This document shows positions 37,067 through 46,205 of a DNA stretch of 60,962 nucleotides, piece after piece. The first letter of the stretch is position 1, and each line of letters begins with the position of its first letter. The notes below the pieces were generated by a model that saw only the letters and a program-made list of their open reading frames with translations, was not told where the DNA came from and did not search any database. This DNA is from CAZADH01 sp964483805 (lineage in GTDB: Bacteria; Muiribacteriota; Ozemobacteria; Ozemobacterales; Ozemobacteraceae), in NCBI GenBank assembly GCA_964483805.1, contig CAZADH010000008.1, forward strand, positions 1 through 60,962, given 5' to 3'. The position numbers and the translations under genes are program-made.

Positions 37067-38233
37067 TTACGACCCGGAGCCGGATGAGGCGCCGCCGCCG
37101 TTCAGCCCGGCGAGGCGTTGCTCGGCGACCCGGGCCTCGAGCGAACCGCTCTTGTTGTCTTTGGCGATGACGTTCTGGTACATCTGGCGCGCCTCAGCGG
37201 TGTTGCCGATCCCCTCGAGGGCTTTGGCGTAGTCGAGACCGAAAATGACGTAGTCGCGGTCTTTCATGTTCGGATTGTTCTTGAACATCTCGGCGTACAT
37301 CTCGGTGACCCGCTTGTGATTGCCGACGGCCTTGTACGAGTCACACAGCCGGTTCATGGCGAGCGGGACACCCTGCGAATTGGGATACCGCTTGACGAAA
37401 TGCTCGAGCACCTCGATGCAGGCGTCGTGATCGGGATCGTCTTTGCCGGTGAGAAACAGGTTCGACAGCCGCCAGCACGATTCCTCAGCGCGCTCGGTGT
37501 CGCAGCACTGCTCGATCACCTGCTTGTGCAGGCGAATGAACGTGTCGATTTCGAACTTGTCGGTGGCCGACATGGTTTTATACAACTCTTCAGCAAGTTT
37601 TTCCTGTTCGGCCAACGGGAGCGTGCTCTTGCCCGTGTAGGCGCCGCCCGACGAAGGCGTGCCGCTGTCGGGCGTCCCACTGTCGGCGCCGCCGTTGCCG
37701 ACCGTCGCCGCGGTGTCGGTTCCCGATCCGCTGCCGGACCCCTTGCCGCCGGCCTTGGCCACCGGGACCTTCGCCAGCCACTTCGTGGCGAAGCCGTTCT
37801 TCGGGTCGAGGGCCAGGGTCTCGCGCCACCGGTTGGCGGCTGCGGCCGTATCACCCTTGCGGAAATGCAACAACCCGGACACGTTCAGAAGACTGGTGTC
37901 TTTGGCGAACTTGCCGATGCCCTCGTCGACGACCTTGATCGCGTCCTGGTATTTACCCATCTTGCCCATGGCCGCGCCCAGTGCGCGATACAGCGCGGGA
38001 GACGGCGATTTGGCCAGTTCGTCGCGGTAGAACTTCACGGCTTCGGCCATTTTGTTGGCCCGCTCGAGGTTGCCGCCATGGGCCAACACTTTGCCCACGG
38101 CCTCGGGCACGGCCGCGGCCGAGCCGCCCGGCTCATCGGAGCCATCGGAACCCGCCGCCACCGCGAACGCGGGCGCGAACAGCGCTGTGGCCAGTATCAG
38201 CACGAACAGAAGAGGGAAACGAAGCCGGATCAT
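37067..38233 (-). CDS. Secreted tetratricopeptide-repeat protein
   Basis: The 388-residue protein has a signal peptide (FPLLFVLILATALFAPAFA). TPR-like helices follow (VKFYRDELAKSPSPALYRAL, YQDAIKVVDEGIGKFAKD, AANRWRETLALDPKN), then a Gly/Ser/Thr-rich linker and a second TPR-like region (CIEVLEHFVKRYPNSQGVP, RVTEMYAEMFKNNPN, TAEARQMYQNVIAKDNKSG). TPR proteins of this kind assemble secretion or pilus machines. ATG 38233 has GGAGG upstream. It is the last gene after three pseudopilin-like genes, with 5 bp between, so a role in that filament system is likely. Confidence 0.8.
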   Translation of the reverse strand: MIRLRFPLLFVLILATALFAPAFAVAAGSDGSDEPGGSAAAVPEAVGKVLAHGGNLERANKMAEAVKFYRDELAKSPSPALYRALGAAMGKMGKYQDAIKVVDEGIGKFAKDTSLLNVSGLLHFRKGDTAAAANRWRETLALDPKNGFATKWLAKVPVAKAGGKGSGSGSGTDTAATVGNGGADSGTPDSGTPSSGGAYTGKSTLPLAEQEKLAEELYKTMSATDKFEIDTFIRLHKQVIEQCCDTERAEESCWRLSNLFLTGKDDPDHDACIEVLEHFVKRYPNSQGVPLAMNRLCDSYKAVGNHKRVTEMYAEMFKNNPNMKDRDYVIFGLDYAKALEGIGNTAEARQMYQNVIAKDNKSGSLEARVAEQRLAGLNGGGASSGSGS

Positions 38234-38238
38234 GACGG

Positions 38239-38961
38239 TTACCTCCGGTAGGGATTGGGTGACTCGAGGCATTTCGAATAGAAGTGGCACATGATCGACA
38301 GGCGTGAGCCGGGTCCGGTCCCTTTTTCATCGGACATCAACTGCACGGCCAAGTCGAGATGGTGGAAGTTCTTGCTCATTGGCGGGTCGACCACGGCATC
38401 GAACACCAGGGCCATCACCTGGCCGGCGCCGCGAAAATCGGTCTTGTTGTCGGTGTTGACCGGCGTGCCGCCGCCGCTGGGCACCGCGCCCGCCACGCCG
38501 GTCTCGGTGCGGGTCAACGTTTTCTTGGCCTCGTCGTACTCGTAGAGAATCTTGCGTGGCTCGCCGCGCAGATTGGCGATGAACTCGAGGCGGTGCGGCT
38601 TGGGTTGGTCGATGTAGACGAGCGAGCGGATGTCGGTGCGCAGGCGTTCGACGATGCTGTCGAGCAAGACCTGCGTATTGATCATGTCGGTACCCTTCTT
38701 GTATCCCCGTGACGTGCGCGACATCAACACGCTGCCGCCCAACAGCACGAGACTGGCGAGCGCCACGACCACCATGATCTCGATGACCGACAGGCCACGC
38801 CGCGCCCGCGGCGGGCGCGACGTCGCGACGGCAGTCTTCTGCCGCCGCGGTTCGCCCGGTTGTCGGTGGGCTCCGTTGCACTGCGCGAAACTGGCGTTTC
38901 GCGCCCCCATCCGTGGGGCAAAGGAGCAGTGCGCGCATCGTGCGCGGGCGAGTCGGCTCAT
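38239..38961 (-). CDS. PilW/GspJ-like minor pseudopilin, second cluster
   Basis: The 240-residue protein has the prepilin site RARRG-LSVIEIMVVVALAS with Glu at +5, preceded by an unusually long basic leader of about 55 residues. The body contains LLDSIVERLRTDIRSLVYI and LEFIANLRGEPRKILYEYDE, typical of PilW/GspJ-type proteins. ATG 38961 overlaps the preceding TGA as ATGA. The long leader may mean that translation really begins further in. Confidence 0.8.
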   Translation of the reverse strand: MSRLARARCAHCSFAPRMGARNASFAQCNGAHRQPGEPRRQKTAVATSRPPRARRGLSVIEIMVVVALASLVLLGGSVLMSRTSRGYKKGTDMINTQVLLDSIVERLRTDIRSLVYIDQPKPHRLEFIANLRGEPRKILYEYDEAKKTLTRTETGVAGAVPSGGGTPVNTDNKTDFRGAGQVMALVFDAVVDPPMSKNFHHLDLAVQLMSDEKGTGPGSRLSIMCHFYSKCLESPNPYRR

Positions 38962-39503
38962 CGGTCGTCCCGATACTTGATGCCGGCGACCGACATGAAC
39001 TGTTGGGTCTTGGTGGTGCCTTCTTCGACGAGCCACTCGACCTTGACCCGCACGAGAAACGCCTGGCCGGCGTCGGCGCCGGAACCGTCGGTCATCAATA
39101 CTTCGTATTTGAAATTGCGAAACGCGCGCAAGAAGTCGTCGTGAATGCCGGTTTTGGCCGTGGCGATCGCCGGCAGTTCGAGGATCTCGAGCAAGGCCGG
39201 GTCTTTCACGACCTCCTGGCGAACCGGCCCGCCCTTGAGCAGGTTGTGGGCCTCGTCGAACTTCATGGCGAGATACCGGTCGAGCAGGCTCTGGGCGATC
39301 TGGGTCGCCATCATGTGTTTGCCGACCGAAAACGCCCCCCGTGAACTCGACATGCTCAGCGACAACATCGGCAGCATTGCGAAGCTGAAGATGACGACCC
39401 CAAGCAACAGTTCGAGCATGCTGAAGCCGTCGCAACGACGCGGTGTTGCTACTGTAAATATAGTGTATGTGCTCGCGTTCATCTTGCTCGTTGTGCCGCT
39501 CAA
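38958..39503 (-). CDS. PilV/GspI-like minor pseudopilin, second cluster
   Basis: The 181-residue protein has RCDG-FSMLELLLGVVIFSF, a prepilin cleavage site with Glu at +5, then a hydrophobic helix and a compact C-terminal domain (FEVLMT-like FKYEVLMTDG, VKVEWLVEEG), as in PilV/GspI minor pseudopilins. A TTG at 39503 overlaps the preceding TGA by 4 bp and fits the coupled arrangement of its neighbours; ATG 39482 is the alternative. Codons for STYTIFTVAT near the start are unusually AT-rich and include a GTAAATAT motif. Confidence 0.78.
   Translation of the reverse strand: MSGTTSKMNASTYTIFTVATPRRCDGFSMLELLLGVVIFSFAMLPMLSLSMSSSRGAFSVGKHMMATQIAQSLLDRYLAMKFDEAHNLLKGGPVRQEVVKDPALLEILELPAIATAKTGIHDDFLRAFRNFKYEVLMTDGSGADAGQAFLVRVKVEWLVEEGTTKTQQFMSVAGIKYRDDR
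39097..39109. repeat. Dispersed palindrome copy, AATAC-TTC-GTATT
   Basis: A perfect 5-base inverted repeat with 3-base spacer inside the PilV-like gene. Confidence 0.6.
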
Positions 39504-41863
39504 TCCATGCGCAGGTAATAAGCGCGCATCGACAGATCGACATCGGTCGTGCGCGGCGGATTGGGTGTGGCCATGTTGGGGGGGTAGTAGAACAGGCTCT
39601 GTTTGGGCATCCGGCTCATCAGCAGGCGCAACCCCGGGCGACTGAGGGCCAGTCCGCCGACATAGATGAACCGTTGCGTCGGAAAGTTGATCGGGGTGGC
39701 GCCATCATAGAGACTGACCAGTTGGACGCCGACGTAGACGTCACCTGTCAGCGTGATCGGTGCGCCGTTGAGGACGACGAAGGTGAGCATCTGCGACGGT
39801 GCCAGCGTCGTCGCGGTCTTTTGCAGTTTCGGCATAAACGAGGCATCCGACAACGGCCCGGCCGGCAGGTCGCGGCGGACGGCGCCGAGTTTGAGTGGGC
39901 CGTTGACGATGATCGTGCCGCCAGGCAACGCCGCGACGTCGGTCTCTTTGCTCAGGTCGAGACCCCGGTCGACAAAAACGACACCGCCGGTTTTGGCCGA
40001 CTCCAGGAAGGTCGGTCCGTCAGGAAAATACCGGGTGATGCGCGATTGCAGGGTGGCGGCCGGTTTGCGGTTTGCGGTCCAGACCGGTCCCGATGTGGGA
40101 TTCTTCGTCATCGTCAGGTAGGCGCCCGCGTACTCGCCAAAGCCGCTCGAGGCCGCCACCTTCAACCCGTCACTGCCTGCGAAATCGACGTGGGTGAGCG
40201 GCGTGTTGTGGTCGTGGCCCGCGGTGACGTCGTAGGTCTGGTACGACGACGGATACTTGCCGCCGCTCGCGGCCGCCCCGCCCCCCGAAACGATGCGCGA
40301 CATCAGGGCCTGATAGCTGCACCCGATGCGTTGCAGGTCGATCTGGTCGCGCGTGCCGTCGGTCTTCATCAGGTTGAGCGTCTGGTGGAAGTTCGGGTTG
40401 TCGGAGTAGACCAGTTCCTGCATGTAGCCCTGCAGACTGGGTGAACTGTAGAACGACAATACCGCGAACCGCCGAAACACGTGGCCGTAGATATACCGTT
40501 GCGGCAGCGGCGATGAACCGGCCACCGTGGCGAAATCGGCACCCTGGGCCGCAGCCTGCTGGGCGATCAGCGGGTCGCGCGACAGGCCGAGCGGTTTGAT
40601 CGCACTGCCGCAGCGCAATTTCTTGGGGTCTTTGCCCATCGGCCCGCTCCAGGTCGGGTCGGGGCCGAGGAAGTCGTCGAGTTTCCAGTTCGAGTCGGGC
40701 GAGAAGAACCCGATGCTGCTGTCGACCAACTCGTCGCTGAACCCGACGGCGAACATCTTGATGAAGATGCTCTTCTGCGACAGGCTGCCCGGCGCGTTCA
40801 GATCGAGCACGACCCCGCGCAGGCGGATCGCCTTGTTCTGCGTGCACAACGCGTCCATTTTCGTCAATTGCATGTTGTCTTCGAGGGCGGCTTCGGCTTC
40901 CTGATCGGGGTTGGGCGTGCCGTTGCTGGTGTCGTCTTTCGGTGGTTTGGCCGCGTTGCCCAGGTCGAAGTGCGATTTCTTGATCATCCACAGGTCGCTC
41001 ATCGGCGCCTCTTCGGGCAGATTCTCGCCGGCCAGATTCAGGTAGACCGGCGTCTTGTCGCGCCCGAAGAAGACCCGCCCGGTCTGTTTCGGATCTTTGT
41101 AGAGCTTGTCGTTGAGGATGTCGGTGGCCAGCGTATCGAGAATCAGCGGCCACTGACCGCCTTCCTTGATTTCGTCTTCGCGGATGCGCAACAGGTTGAT
41201 GTCGTCGTTGTCGATGCCCTTCTGTTCGTCGCTCAGGTGCGGGAAGAACCAGGCGAACTCCCGGACCAGGGGTAGCATTGTAAATACAACCTTATACGGA
41301 TGGGCGACGGTGAGGCTGTATTTACGTTCAGCAAACTCGACCTGGACGGTGATCTCGAAGTTGCCTTCCCATTCGCTGGGGGCCTTGCCCGGGTCGAGGT
41401 AATACAACATGTTCGGCAACGGCAGCAGCTTGAGTTCGGCAAGCGCCAGTTTCGGATTCGCCACCAGTTTCAAGCGAAAGCGGTCGTCGCCGTCGTACTC
41501 TTTGACCAGGGCCTGCAACAACGGTGTCGGGGCGTAATCGATCTCGCCGGCGGCAAACTCCTTGCGCGGTTGGCCCGGAGCGCCGGAACGCAGAAGATCG
41601 TGCAGCTTGCTGCCGGGTTTGTTGCAGTTCAACCGCACGAAACGCAGCACATCGCCCGCGTAACTCTCGAGGATGTTGCGCGCGATCTGGGTCGTGTCGA
41701 CCACGGTCAGCAACGTGGTGTGGCGCTGCAAGCGCTGCGACAGCGAAAAGACGAGAATGATCATCACGCTCAGCGTGCCGACGAGCACGAGCGTGATCGA
41801 GGCGCGCCGTGCCACCGGGCGCCGATGGGGTACAAGTTGTCGGGCCAATGCTGATTCAGGCAT
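39500..41863 (-). CDS. Large PilX-like pilus assembly protein, second cluster
   Basis: The 787-residue protein has a basic leader (PHRRPVARRA) and one hydrophobic helix (SITLVLVGTLSVMIILVFSL), followed by QRLQRHTTLLTVVDTTQIAR, the PilX-like pattern without Glu at +5. The remaining about 730 residues are far beyond PilX size; the last third looks beta-rich (GGTIIVNGPLKLG, LTGDVYVGVQLVSLYDG). It is first of four coupled genes down to 37067. The start is taken at ATG 41863, exactly seven bases after a TATAAT, which would give a leaderless transcript; ATG 41872 and 41869 are alternatives. Confidence 0.75.
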   Translation of the reverse strand: MPESALARQLVPHRRPVARRASITLVLVGTLSVMIILVFSLSQRLQRHTTLLTVVDTTQIARNILESYAGDVLRFVRLNCNKPGSKLHDLLRSGAPGQPRKEFAAGEIDYAPTPLLQALVKEYDGDDRFRLKLVANPKLALAELKLLPLPNMLYYLDPGKAPSEWEGNFEITVQVEFAERKYSLTVAHPYKVVFTMLPLVREFAWFFPHLSDEQKGIDNDDINLLRIREDEIKEGGQWPLILDTLATDILNDKLYKDPKQTGRVFFGRDKTPVYLNLAGENLPEEAPMSDLWMIKKSHFDLGNAAKPPKDDTSNGTPNPDQEAEAALEDNMQLTKMDALCTQNKAIRLRGVVLDLNAPGSLSQKSIFIKMFAVGFSDELVDSSIGFFSPDSNWKLDDFLGPDPTWSGPMGKDPKKLRCGSAIKPLGLSRDPLIAQQAAAQGADFATVAGSSPLPQRYIYGHVFRRFAVLSFYSSPSLQGYMQELVYSDNPNFHQTLNLMKTDGTRDQIDLQRIGCSYQALMSRIVSGGGAAASGGKYPSSYQTYDVTAGHDHNTPLTHVDFAGSDGLKVAASSGFGEYAGAYLTMTKNPTSGPVWTANRKPAATLQSRITRYFPDGPTFLESAKTGGVVFVDRGLDLSKETDVAALPGGTIIVNGPLKLGAVRRDLPAGPLSDASFMPKLQKTATTLAPSQMLTFVVLNGAPITLTGDVYVGVQLVSLYDGATPINFPTQRFIYVGGLALSRPGLRLLMSRMPKQSLFYYPPNMATPNPPRTTDVDLSMRAYYLRMD

Positions 41864-41870
41864 TGCCATC

Positions 41871-41876
41871 ATTATA
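41871..41876 (-). promoter_or_regulatory. -10 box TATAAT for the second pseudopilin operon
   Basis: A consensus TATAAT on the minus strand lies seven bases before ATG 41863, the same spacing as at 1145-1158. No good -35 hexamer is seen at 17 bp (GTGCGT). Confidence 0.55.
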
Positions 41877-41939
41877 GACGGGGAAAACCAGCGACGCACA
41901 CCTTTTTCCTATGCCGAAGGCGGCGGGTGCGGTCGGTCG

Positions 41940-42305
41940 TTAGCCGCCGAACTTCTCTTTCATCAGGGCCCGGCGCAGCATTTCGAGGGGTCCGGCCTCT
42001 TCGTTGTCTTCCTCGGGTTCGGGATCGAGGATGCGCCCGTCGGCATCGATGCGCATTCCGGTGCCGTCGAGGATGACCAGTTGCCGCTCGTCGTCCCAGC
42101 GGCCGACGTCGGAAAACGCCGCGACGGTGACGGCCGCCCGGCTGGTTTCGTGCCAGATGGTGATCTGGCCACGGCCGGTGCGCCAGTAGATGGCCCAGGA
42201 GCTGATCAGATCGCCGACCCGGATCGCTTCCGCATGTGCGGGAATGCCGATCGTCTTGCGAATCAGGCCGATGTTGTCGTTGCCGATCCAGACCTTCTTG
42301 TACAC
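41940..42305 (-). CDS. Small conserved-looking protein, unknown
   Basis: The 121-residue protein begins at a GTG (42305) preceded by AAGGAG at good spacing: VYKKVWIGNDNIGLIRKTIG. It contains ITIWHETSRAAVTVAAF and RQLVILDGTGMRIDADGRI and ends in an acidic then basic tail. It has no signal peptide or membrane helix. The family is not recognised. It is divergent from the histidine kinase gene at 42438. Confidence 0.6.
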   Translation of the reverse strand: MYKKVWIGNDNIGLIRKTIGIPAHAEAIRVGDLISSWAIYWRTGRGQITIWHETSRAAVTVAAFSDVGRWDDERQLVILDGTGMRIDADGRILDPEPEEDNEEAGPLEMLRRALMKEKFGG

Positions 42306-42437
42306 CGGACCACTCCTTGGCGATTTCGAGAATGCTGCCGTCAATGTAGCACAAGGCCCATGCCGTCGCCACGGTGTCGGAGCCGGTGCGCGTCTGGTGG
42401 CGGTCGCCGGGGGTTCTGTGCTATCGTGCGAGCCACG

Positions 42438-44465
42438 ATGAGCGGCGAAAGCAATGCGACGGGCAATCACCCACTGGGCCTGCTGCGCGAAATCACCCAG
42501 GCCATGGCCGGCCTCGCTCCCGAGCGGGCGCTGCGGTTCCTGCTCGAGGCCACGCTGCGCACGACCCAGTCCGCGCGCGGTCTGTTGCTCGTGCCCGACG
42601 AGAAAGCGCGGCGCATGGTGCCACTGCTGGCCGCGCCGGCGGCGTGGGCCGGCCCCCCGGCCGACGGGGCCATCGTCGGGGCCGAGACCTGGCTGTTATA
42701 TTCACAAGGTATTGCTCGCTTGTTCGAACCCCACGAAGTGGTGGCGCTCGGGCTGGCGCCGGTGGGCACGAATCCGGGGCCCGGGTTGCTGGTGCCGCTG
42801 CAGTTCGCCGGGCACAACATCGGTTGTCTCGTGTTGATGCGGGCGTTGCCCGAACAGGGGTTCGATCCGGATACCCGGCTCACGGTCGAGATCATGGCGC
42901 CCCTGATCGCTTCAATGGTCAACGACGAGCAGGTCCACAACGAGGTGTTGCACAAGAACGCCCGCCTGTCGACGCTCTACGAGATCAGCCGCAAGACCGA
43001 ATCGATGATCGATCTGCGCGACACCTACGACTCGATGGGCGCCGTGGTGCGCAGTTTCATCGATTGCGACATCCTGATGATCTACCTGGCCGACCCCGAT
43101 GGCGAGTGGCTCGAGACCCGCGAGGCGGTGCCGGCGTCGCCGTTCCCGCAGAGGGTGCGCAAGGGGCAGAGCCCGATCGGCCTCGCGGCGAGCGAACGCA
43201 AGCCGCAACTCACCTTCACCCAGGATTTCAAGTCGGTGCTGATCCTGCCGCTGGTCGTCAGCGAGAAACTGATCGGGGTGGTCGCGATCGGCACGCGCAA
43301 ACCTTACGCCTACCGCGAAGAGGACATCATCGGCCTGCGCATCATCACCACGCAGATTGCCAGTGTCGATGAGCTTTTCAAAGATCTTTTGCGCCTGCGT
43401 GGCCTGACGCAGCATCTGCTCGAGTCGCTGCCGGCCGGCGTACTGACGTTCGACACGGCCAACCGGGTGACGTTGACCAATCCGGCCGTCAAAGAGAATC
43501 TCGGAGTCGAGGTGCCGGTGGGCTCGTCGCCGTTCGATGCCACTTCGCCCTTCCCCGACGAGTTTCGCCAGATCGTCCAGCAGGCCCTCGAGAGCCGAAA
43601 ACCGGACGAGTCGTCGCGGCGGTTCGAGTTGCCCAGTTCGACGGGGCCGGCCCGGGTCATCGAGTCGAGCGTGTTTCCGTTTCGCGACGAAACCGGGCGC
43701 CCGTTGGGTGTTGCCCTGTTCTTCCGCGATGTCACGCAGTTGCATCGCATGGAACTGCAACTGCGGCGGGCCGACAAGTTGTCGGCACTGGGCGTGCTGG
43801 CCAGCGGTGTGGCTCACGAGATTCGCAATCCGCTCACCGGCGTGAAGATGATCGTGCAGTTGCTGTCGGGAGAATTCGCGCCCGACGACCCGAAACGCGA
43901 ACCGCTCAAGATCATTCAAGACGAAATCGACCGGCTCGAAAAACTGATCAGCAACCTGCTCGACTTCGCACGTTCGTCGACGCCGCAGTTGGTCACAGTC
44001 AAGCCGTCCGAGTTGGTCGATGCCTGCCTGTTGCTGTTGCAGAGCCAGATTGCCAAGCTGGGCCTGCAGTTGTCGCGCGAATACCATCCCGACCTGCCCA
44101 CGGTCGTCGGTGACCCCGGGCAACTCAAGCAGGTGTTGCTCAACATTCTCACCAACGCGATTCAAGCTTCGAAGCCCGGAGGCCGCCTGACGGTGCGTCT
44201 CGAGACGCTGTCTGAGTGGCTGCTGGTCGAGATCGAAGACACCGGCTGCGGCATACCGAATCAACAATTGAAGAACATTTTTGACCCATTTGTAACTACA
44301 AAAGATGACGGCACGGGATTGGGGCTGTCGATCGCGCTGCGCATCATCGAGGACCATCGCGGCCGCATCGAGGTCGACTCGAAAGAAGGCATCGGCAGCC
44401 GGTTCACCATTCACCTGCCGTTGGCGGCGCCCGCAGTCGCCGAGGTGCCGGGTCAGCCGACATGA
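42438..44465 (+). CDS. Sensor histidine kinase (GAF-GAF-PAS-HisKA-HATPase), NtrB-like core
   Basis: The 675-residue soluble kinase has two GAF-like regions (about 20-160 and 185-320), a PAS domain (about 325-430: LLESLPAGVLTFDTANRVTL), a HisKA box with LGVLASGVAHEIRNPLTGVK (phospho-acceptor His) and an HATPase domain with NILTNAIQASKPGG, DTGCGIP and GTGLGLSIALRII. The HEIRNPL type is typical of NtrB/AtoS-class kinases that pair with sigma-54 response regulators. No regulator gene is nearby, so it is an orphan here. ATG 42438 (MSGESNATG) is the natural start. The stop overlaps the coaE start as ATGA. Confidence 0.92.
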   Translation: MSGESNATGNHPLGLLREITQAMAGLAPERALRFLLEATLRTTQSARGLLLVPDEKARRMVPLLAAPAAWAGPPADGAIVGAETWLLYSQGIARLFEPHEVVALGLAPVGTNPGPGLLVPLQFAGHNIGCLVLMRALPEQGFDPDTRLTVEIMAPLIASMVNDEQVHNEVLHKNARLSTLYEISRKTESMIDLRDTYDSMGAVVRSFIDCDILMIYLADPDGEWLETREAVPASPFPQRVRKGQSPIGLAASERKPQLTFTQDFKSVLILPLVVSEKLIGVVAIGTRKPYAYREEDIIGLRIITTQIASVDELFKDLLRLRGLTQHLLESLPAGVLTFDTANRVTLTNPAVKENLGVEVPVGSSPFDATSPFPDEFRQIVQQALESRKPDESSRRFELPSSTGPARVIESSVFPFRDETGRPLGVALFFRDVTQLHRMELQLRRADKLSALGVLASGVAHEIRNPLTGVKMIVQLLSGEFAPDDPKREPLKIIQDEIDRLEKLISNLLDFARSSTPQLVTVKPSELVDACLLLLQSQIAKLGLQLSREYHPDLPTVVGDPGQLKQVLLNILTNAIQASKPGGRLTVRLETLSEWLLVEIEDTGCGIPNQQLKNIFDPFVTTKDDGTGLGLSIALRIIEDHRGRIEVDSKEGIGSRFTIHLPLAAPAVAEVPGQPT

Positions 44466-45133
44466 CGCGCGCCAGCCCTTGTCGCAAAGTGGTCGGCATC
44501 ACCGGGAGCACCGGGGCCGGCAAGAGTCTTTTAGCCACGCGGATCTGCGCCTCGCCCCGCGGTCTGCAACTCGCCGCGGCCCGCGGTGTGCCGTGGGCCG
44601 TCAATCTCGAAGTCGATGTCATCGGTCACGAACTGCTTGGCGAACCCGAGATGCGTTCGTCGCTGTGCGTCGAGTTCGGGCATGACATTCTGTCGCTCGA
44701 TGGCAACGTCGATCGCAAGCGTCTCGGTCGCATCGTGTTTGCTGATGCCGAAGCGCGGGCCCGACTCAATCGCCTCATGCATCCGGCGATGGTCGCGCGG
44801 GTCGGGGCCCGGTTGACCCATGAACGCGAGGTCGGCACCATGCTGGTCATCGTCAATGCGGCCTTGCTGCTGACGATGAACCTCGATCGGTGTTGCGACC
44901 TGGTGATTCAGGTCCGTGCCGGTGAGGATGTGCGTCTCGACCGCCTCGTCACCTACCGCCGTATGCGTGCCGATGATGCCCGGCCCCGGCTGCGCGCGCA
45001 GGATCCCGAACCGCCGGCCTCGGATCGCCTGCTGACCTGCGACAACAACGGCACCATCGCCGATCTCGACCGTTGGGTCGACGACGTCCTACTGCCGCTC
45101 GTTGATGTTGGTGATGTTGGGGACAGACGCTAG
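44462..45133 (+). CDS. coaE: Dephospho-CoA kinase
   Basis: The 223-residue protein phosphorylates dephospho-CoA in the last step of CoA synthesis. It shows the P-loop VVGITGSTGAGKS (about residues 10-22), an adenylate-kinase-like fold with VDVIGHELLG in place of the usual DAD block, RLNRLMHPAMV (the HP motif) and VIQVRAGEDVRLDRLV. ATG 44462 overlaps the kinase stop by 4 bp. Its stop codon lies in the loop of a REP-like palindrome (45120-45143), so the last codons may have been altered by that element's insertion. Confidence 0.85.
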   Translation: MTRASPCRKVVGITGSTGAGKSLLATRICASPRGLQLAAARGVPWAVNLEVDVIGHELLGEPEMRSSLCVEFGHDILSLDGNVDRKRLGRIVFADAEARARLNRLMHPAMVARVGARLTHEREVGTMLVIVNAALLLTMNLDRCCDLVIQVRAGEDVRLDRLVTYRRMRADDARPRLRAQDPEPPASDRLLTCDNNGTIADLDRWVDDVLLPLVDVGDVGDRR

Positions 45134-45143
45134 GGTCTGTCCC
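45120..45143. repeat. REP-like palindrome GGGACAGAC/GTCTGTCCC, copy 1
   Basis: A perfect 9-bp stem with a 6-base loop spans the end of coaE and could act as its terminator (followed by TTATC). GGGTCTGTCCCTTA recurs at 51431-51454. Such GGGACAGACCC-type palindromes resemble REP elements. Confidence 0.65.
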
Positions 45144-45153
45144 TTATCTACAA

Positions 45154-46191
45154 TCAGAAGCGGCGGCTGCGCGTCAGCGTGTTCTTGGTGGTGGTTACCG
45201 TCAGGTCGAGGCGTTCGATCTTGCTGATGCCGGTCGTGAAGGTCAGCACCTGCACGTTGTTGACGATCGCGCCCAGGCGCGGGAACCAGGTCTTCACGTC
45301 GCTGCTGGTGGGCAGGTAGATGTAGTAGCCGTCGGTCTCGTCGGCGATGCGCTGCAGTTCGCTGACATCGAGGTAACCGAAGCCGAGCACGAACGCCGAC
45401 ACCTGGTGTTGCCGGGCGCGGTTCAGCACCGGGTCGAGGTCGGGTGGATTGTTGTTGTTGCCGTCGGTGGTGAGCAGCAGAAAACGAAAGTGCGGCCGGG
45501 CCTGGATGGCGGTGATGCCGTCGTCGATGGCTTTGAACAGCGCCGTGGTGCCGCCGCCGGGGAAGTGTTGCTTGACCCCTTTGATGATGTCGTCGCGGGT
45601 TTCGGTCAGGCGGGCCGTCGTCAATACGTTGTCGTCAAATTTCAATACGGTTCCCGCGGTGTCGGGGATGACCAGGGCCTTGAAAAACTCCTCGTAGGTG
45701 TTCTCGACGATGGACAGATCGCTGACGAACATGCTGCCTGAATAATCCATGATCGCGGCCATGCCGACCCGGTCTTTCCAGGTGTTCATCAGGTGCAGCG
45801 GCATGACCTGATCGACCTTGACCGGTTGCGAGGCACCACCGCCGGCAGGGACCGCGGCCAGCGACACGGCGCTGAGCGGCACCACGTTGACCGGATCGCG
45901 GTTGTCGTCGGTAACCGAGAACAGCACGGCGTGCCGGCCGCCGCCGAGCGCCTCGAACCCGTGGATGCGCAAGGCGGCGCCGAGGTTGTCGGCCGGTTTG
46001 GCTTTCGGCGAGAACACGCGCAGCGGGGCAAAGCGCCGCAGGCTCTCGCTCCAGGGATTGCGCGCCCCGAACTGAGTGCCCAGCAGCGCCCACAGCGCGA
46101 TCAGCGCGAACACCGCCAACAGGGCCAACAGAAAAAAGCACCCGCGCAGCCGGATGCGAATCTCGGTCTTGCGCGGGACGACTTCAACCAT
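45154..46191 (-). CDS. Membrane-anchored vWA-domain protein
   Basis: The 345-residue protein has an N-terminal transmembrane helix (CFFLLALLAVFALIALWALL, about residues 18-37) and a von Willebrand A domain with the MIDAS motif as MDYSGSM (DxSxS), GGGTTALFKAI for the threonine-bearing loop and LLLTTDGNN. MIDAS domains bind a metal and a protein partner. It is third in the operon after the tubulin-like gene and the small membrane gene. Its first residues MVEVVPRKTEIRI mirror MVEVSPKGGEIQI of its neighbour at 46206. A stalled or weak ribosome-binding site suggests coupling to the gene upstream, 14 bp away. Confidence 0.9.
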   Translation of the reverse strand: MVEVVPRKTEIRIRLRGCFFLLALLAVFALIALWALLGTQFGARNPWSESLRRFAPLRVFSPKAKPADNLGAALRIHGFEALGGGRHAVLFSVTDDNRDPVNVVPLSAVSLAAVPAGGGASQPVKVDQVMPLHLMNTWKDRVGMAAIMDYSGSMFVSDLSIVENTYEEFFKALVIPDTAGTVLKFDDNVLTTARLTETRDDIIKGVKQHFPGGGTTALFKAIDDGITAIQARPHFRFLLLTTDGNNNNPPDLDPVLNRARQHQVSAFVLGFGYLDVSELQRIADETDGYYIYLPTSSDVKTWFPRLGAIVNNVQVLTFTTGISKIERLDLTVTTTKNTLTRSRRF

Positions 46192-46205
46192 GGTTCAGAT
46201 GCCCG

